From assembly GCF_004421005.1 (NCBI RefSeq), contig NZ_CP038026.1, positions 1,116,001-1,180,000 on the forward strand: a stretch of 64,000 nucleotides of DNA, read 5' to 3'. Positions within the stretch are counted from its first letter, which is position 1. Each line of letters opens with the position of its first letter. Origin of the DNA: Pseudoduganella plicata (lineage in GTDB: Bacteria; Pseudomonadota; Gammaproteobacteria; Burkholderiales; Burkholderiaceae_D). Shown piece by piece: positions 60,783 through 64,000 of this stretch. The position numbers and the translations under genes were made by a program. The notes beneath the pieces are model-generated. The model worked only from the letters and a program-made list of their open reading frames with translations, was not told where the DNA came from and did not search any database.

Positions 60783-61175
60783 ATGAGACAGCCGTCCTTG
60801 GCCCTCGCGGCCGTTTTCCTGTTCGTCTGCGGCAGCGCAAGTGCGCAGGCCGAGAGTCCCATCAAACGCACGATCATCACGCGCGGTGACGTCTCCGTGC
60901 CCGGTCGCGAGGCCGTCGTGGCGCAGGTGGAGATTGCGCCGGGCGCGCTGGCCGGGCGTCATACGCATCCTGGCGACGAGATCAGCTATTTTCTCGGTGG
61001 CGAAGGCGAGCTGCTGATCGACGGCCAGCCGCCGCGGCGGATGAAGGCCGGCGAGGCGTTCGTCATTCCGGCCGGCGTCGTGCACGCCGCCCGCAATCCC
61101 GGTACCGAGCCGGCGCGGCTGGTCGGCGTGTACATCGTCGAGAAGGGCCAGCCGCTCGCGTCTCCAGCAAAATAG
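60783..61175 (+). CDS. Secreted cupin-domain protein
   Basis: 130 residues. A Sec signal peptide (LALAAVFLFVCGSASAQA) precedes a single cupin domain with metal-binding HTHPGDEISYFLGG and, in the second motif, VIPAGVVHAARN. Small periplasmic cupins bind a metal and are of varied function. GGAGAAG precedes the start codon, directly after a perfect palindrome. Confidence 0.85.
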   Translation: MRQPSLALAAVFLFVCGSASAQAESPIKRTIITRGDVSVPGREAVVAQVEIAPGALAGRHTHPGDEISYFLGGEGELLIDGQPPRRMKAGEAFVIPAGVVHAARNPGTEPARLVGVYIVEKGQPLASPAK

Positions 61176-61190
61176 CCGCCGGCGTAGTAC

Positions 61191-62588
61191 TCAGTCGGTG
61201 GCGAGGCGCCCGGCCGGGAAGGCGACCGGCAGCGATTGCATGCGGCGCCAGCGGTAGTAGATGAGACCAATGGCAGCCAGCGCCAGGCAGCCGATCGGCA
61301 GCCAGGGCACGTGCGTGCGCCACAGTGTCATGCCGCCACTCAGCACTACTGTCAGGACGATGACGGCGACGATCGCCGCAACGCTTGTGACGTTCGGCAG
61401 CCGACGGATCGACGCGAAGTCGCGCACGACGAACGCCGCCAGCAGGAGTGCCAGTGCCGCCGTCACGCCGACGGAAGCTTGCGCCTGCACGCCAGGAATC
61501 ATGATGGCGGCCACCAGCACCGCAGCCGCGGTCGAGGCCAGCCACAGGACGGCAAAGCGCCGCAGCAACGCGCTGCCGAACTGGCGATTGAAGTCGGCGG
61601 TCGCGGGTGCCGCGGGGCACAAGCGCAACAGCGCCTGTTCGGCACGAAAACGCTGCACCGCCGTCGTCACCGCATACACATGTGCGGCCAGTGGAAGGAC
61701 CAGCATCAGCAGGCACAATTGCACAACCGAGCCCTGCCGGCCCATGTAGTCAAGCAGATTGCCGCCTGTCGCGAAGGCGAGTACGGTGATGGCGGCGATA
61801 CCCAACAAGCTTGCGCCCGGGTGGACCGAGCCGCCCAACGCCATCAGCAGCGGGTCGGCCCGACCGTTGCGCCGCGGCGCGAGCGCAGTGCGTTCGCTCA
61901 GGCGGCGCAGATCGGCGAAGTACAGCCGATCCGTCCACGATGAGGAACGCCACAAGGTCAGCTCCTGGCCAGGCAAGCCCAGTCCCTCCCTGGCCGCTTT
62001 CACGCGGTCGACGAACTGGCGGTGCCACGCCATATGGCCGTCGCCACCGCGGGGAAACAGCAGCCGTGCCAGCGGCGGGGCCAGCATCAGCAGCATGAGC
62101 AGGCCAACAGAGCTGATCCCGGTCTCGCCCCACTCGGTGAAAAAGCTCCACACCGATGGCAATGGAACGAATCTGGTTGCGACGAGGATCGCCAACGGCG
62201 CCAGCGTGAGTATCGGCAGGCGCTGCAGTACCGCCATATACATCATCGTGGCGGCGGCGGCCAGCCACGCGTAGCCGATGTGGTTCAGGCCAATGCCGAA
62301 AACGATCCCGATCGCCAGGCTGCCCCCCAGCCACGCCAGCCCCACCACTGTAACGATGCGGCGGCGCTGGTGCGGCACCAGGCAAGCAAGCGCCGGCTCG
62401 TTCTGGCGTAAGGCGCTGTTCAGCAGCTGCAGCCACCATGCGATAACCAGCGTACCCAGGAACACGCCTGCGGCGACAACGCCCGCGCGCCAGTCGCGCA
62501 TGCCGATGCCGAAGCCGCAAAAACTCAGCACGGCGCCCGCCAGCAGCGCCCACGTACCCCACGTGCCCTGCAGCCGCCACGCCAGCAC
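61191..62588 (-). CDS. ABC transporter membrane protein
   Basis: 465 residues from GTG 62588, the only usable start in frame after the end of the ATPase gene. It has about ten to twelve hydrophobic segments (for example IVTVVGLAWLGGSLAIGIVF) and a soluble loop around residues 185-240. It matches no well-known permease motif that I can name, but the position after the ATPase gene and the GntR gene marks it as the membrane part of a YtrA-controlled exporter. The substrate is unknown; related systems handle cell-envelope stress or antimicrobial peptides. Confidence 0.8.
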   Translation of the reverse strand: MLAWRLQGTWGTWALLAGAVLSFCGFGIGMRDWRAGVVAAGVFLGTLVIAWWLQLLNSALRQNEPALACLVPHQRRRIVTVVGLAWLGGSLAIGIVFGIGLNHIGYAWLAAAATMMYMAVLQRLPILTLAPLAILVATRFVPLPSVWSFFTEWGETGISSVGLLMLLMLAPPLARLLFPRGGDGHMAWHRQFVDRVKAAREGLGLPGQELTLWRSSSWTDRLYFADLRRLSERTALAPRRNGRADPLLMALGGSVHPGASLLGIAAITVLAFATGGNLLDYMGRQGSVVQLCLLMLVLPLAAHVYAVTTAVQRFRAEQALLRLCPAAPATADFNRQFGSALLRRFAVLWLASTAAAVLVAAIMIPGVQAQASVGVTAALALLLAAFVVRDFASIRRLPNVTSVAAIVAVIVLTVVLSGGMTLWRTHVPWLPIGCLALAAIGLIYYRWRRMQSLPVAFPAGRLATD

Positions 62589-62619
62589 GGGCTGGCGCAG
62601 GATGGCCCCCAGGGCCCGC

Positions 62620-63495
62620 TCATTTCGTCACCTCGACAAACAAGTCTTCCAGGCTCAGGGCATCGGCGCGCAATGCCGGTGCCGCGTCGAGCGCCGCCGC
62701 TTCTCCGTCCGACACCCGTGCCAGCACGCTGACCGTGCCATCCGCATGGTGCTCACGGCGGATCTCGCCCTGCAGGCGCAATGCGTCGACGGCGGCTGCC
62801 GTACCGGTCACGCGGCGCGCGCTTTCCAGCAGCTCGTCCAGGCCAGCCTGCAGGCCGATACGGCCATCGTGCAGGAAGGCGACATCCAGCGCGACCCGTT
62901 CCAGGTCCGACAGGATATGCGTGGAGAACACGACGGTCGTATCGTGCTCGATCACGGTGCCGATCAGTTCACGCAGGAAGTCGCGCCGTCCGACGGGATC
63001 GAGGCTTGCTACCGGCTCGTCCAGCACCAGCAGCTCCGGCTCGTGCGCCAGCGCGCGAATGATCGACAGGCGCTGCCTTTCGCCACCGGACAGCCGGCCG
63101 ATCGGCTTGATCCTCGCCTCGCCTTGGAAACCCCAGCGCGTCAGCAGGCCATGCACGAGGGCGTCGTTCCAGCGCGGGTACAGCGCGCGGAAGTAGTCCA
63201 GCATCTGCACGGGCGTCAGCCATTCGAACAGCTCGGCCTTCTGCGGCACATAGCCGATGCGCGCCCGCGCATCCTCGGATAGCGCCGTTACCGGCTCGCC
63301 GAACAGCGTGGCGCTGCCGCCGTCCGTCTCGCGCAGCCCCAGCAGGCACTCCAGCAGCGTCGACTTGCCGGCACCGTTACGTCCCAGCAGCCCGACCACC
63401 TGCCCTTGGCGCAGTTGCCAGTCCAGGCCCCGCAGCACCGGCTGCCGGCCAAACGATTTTTGCAGGCCCTCGGCCTGTAGCACCACTGTAGTCAT
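62620..63495 (-). CDS. ABC transporter ATP-binding protein
   Basis: 291 residues. Walker A is GLLGRNGAGKSTLL, the Q-loop is in IGYVPQKAEL, the signature is LSGGERQRLS, Walker B is LLVLDEPVASLDP and the H-loop is FSTHILSD. The C-terminal 80 residues are an extra domain as in CcmA/YtrB-type exporters. It overlaps the GntR gene by 4 bases and is followed after 31 bases by the membrane protein. Confidence 0.95.
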   Translation of the reverse strand: MTTVVLQAEGLQKSFGRQPVLRGLDWQLRQGQVVGLLGRNGAGKSTLLECLLGLRETDGGSATLFGEPVTALSEDARARIGYVPQKAELFEWLTPVQMLDYFRALYPRWNDALVHGLLTRWGFQGEARIKPIGRLSGGERQRLSIIRALAHEPELLVLDEPVASLDPVGRRDFLRELIGTVIEHDTTVVFSTHILSDLERVALDVAFLHDGRIGLQAGLDELLESARRVTGTAAAVDALRLQGEIRREHHADGTVSVLARVSDGEAAALDAAPALRADALSLEDLFVEVTK

Positions 63496-63887
63496 CGCGT
63501 CTCTTTCAGAACAAGTTTGAACAGTTTCAGGATTTCCTCGTCGTCCAGCTCCAGCTGGCGCGCCTCGACCGCGGCCCTTGCCAGCGTGGGCCGCAGCAGT
63601 TTTTCCCGCTCACCGCGGCTGGCGCCGCCGCGACGCGCCGCCACCTGCATGCCGAGACCGCGCTGGCGCGCCAGTACCCCTTCGGTTTCCAGCATGTTGT
63701 AGGCCTTGGAGACGGTCATCGGGTTGACGGCAAGCGTCTGCGCCACTTCTCGCACGGACGGCAACGTGTCCCCCGGCGCCAGCACGCCCGCCGCGACCAT
63801 GCGCCGCACCTGTTCGATCAACTGGCGATAGATCGGTTCCGTGGAACCGGGCACGATGGAGAACATGGCGGCTGTGTGGTTGGTCAT
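63492..63887 (-). CDS. GntR-family regulator, YtrA type
   Basis: 131 residues from ATG 63887; a start at 63866 (MFSIVPGS) is equally good, as no clear ribosome binding site is seen. A winged helix-turn-helix (YRQLIEQVRRMVAAGVLAPG, LPSVREVAQTLAVNPMTVSK) is followed by a short helical tail, with no large ligand domain, as in YtrA. Such regulators repress their own ABC transporter operon. A perfect palindrome lies just upstream. Confidence 0.92.
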   Translation of the reverse strand: MTNHTAAMFSIVPGSTEPIYRQLIEQVRRMVAAGVLAPGDTLPSVREVAQTLAVNPMTVSKAYNMLETEGVLARQRGLGMQVAARRGGASRGEREKLLRPTLARAAVEARQLELDDEEILKLFKLVLKETR

Positions 63888-63909
63888 GGCGACTGCACGT
63901 ATGGATTTA

Positions 63910-63943
63910 CGTATACTGTATTAATTGCGTAATACAGTATACG
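63910..63943. promoter_or_regulatory. Operator of the GntR-ABC operon
   Basis: CGTATACTGTATTA-ATTGCG-TAATACAGTATACG: a perfect 14-base inverted repeat with a 6-base centre, 23 bases before the GntR start codon. YtrA-type proteins bind such two-fold sites over their own promoter. Remaining bases to the window end show nothing. Confidence 0.85.
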
Positions 63944-64000
63944 CGCCACGACAGCTTGTCAATTTGCTTCTGCAATATCCGCTCAACCCGGCGATAATGG

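Overview
The window is a chromosomal segment of a GC-rich betaproteobacterium, most likely a Massilia/Duganella-type member of the Oxalobacteraceae. The evidence is the Burkholderiales-type gene order (rpsB-tsf-pyrH-frr-uppS-cdsA-dxr-rseP-bamA-skp-lpxD-fabZ-lpxA-lpxB-rnhB and smc-zipA-ligA), a PEP-CTERM protein of the MHFG type, and very GC-rich codon use in the housekeeping genes. I saw no rRNA, tRNA or CRISPR.

Layout. 1-1722: edge of a Tat-exported protein, then an ECF41 (SigJ-like) sigma factor and its AhpD/carboxymuconolactone-decarboxylase-like partner; both carry a textbook ECF41 promoter. 1727-18746, minus strand: the long translation / isoprenoid / outer-membrane block, with rpsB first (clear sigma70 promoter) and an RNA methyltransferase and a REC-EAL protein last. 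18999-23604: accessory genes (a 37-residue lysine-rich protein, a KfrA-like protein, a ribbon-helix-helix regulator with a PHB-depolymerase-like esterase, an MHFG PEP-CTERM protein). 23738-28934: map, glnD, an rRNA pseudouridine synthase and a PilZ protein. 29067-42137: OPT transporter, def-galU, ligA-zipA-smc, a PAP2 protein, a small Gly/Ser protein and a ClpP-like protein. 42306-47122: glycine-cleavage operon gcvT-gcvH-gcvP behind a tandem glycine riboswitch. 47153-48906: an orphan gene pair. 60405-63943: small membrane protein, cupin, and a GntR(YtrA)-ABC transporter operon with a perfect palindromic operator.

The striking part is 49044-58884, an AT-richer island cut off on its right by an IS481-type element (58918-59980). 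It holds, all on the plus strand: a 1079-residue membrane regulator (winged helix, STAND-type NTPase, one membrane segment, TPR-like C-terminus); a beta-rich protein of unknown function; a HlyD-type adaptor; an ABC exporter with an intact C39 leader peptidase; and then eight tiny genes. Seven of the eight encode about 50-57 residues and one 64. Each peptide has a double-glycine-type leader ending GG, GA or GS, followed by a 10-12 residue core of the form PE(V/I/L)xN(D/E)PxP. I do not recognise this peptide family. No modifying enzyme is visible, so the simplest reading is a set of short acidic unmodified peptides cut from their leaders and exported by the C39 transporter, acting as signals or as antagonists. 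The beta-rich protein carries the same PEIxNDPxP motif. That gene, the adaptor gene and the IS transposase each contain one apparent single-base loss at a short homopolymer, so the locus is either decaying or carries sequencing errors.
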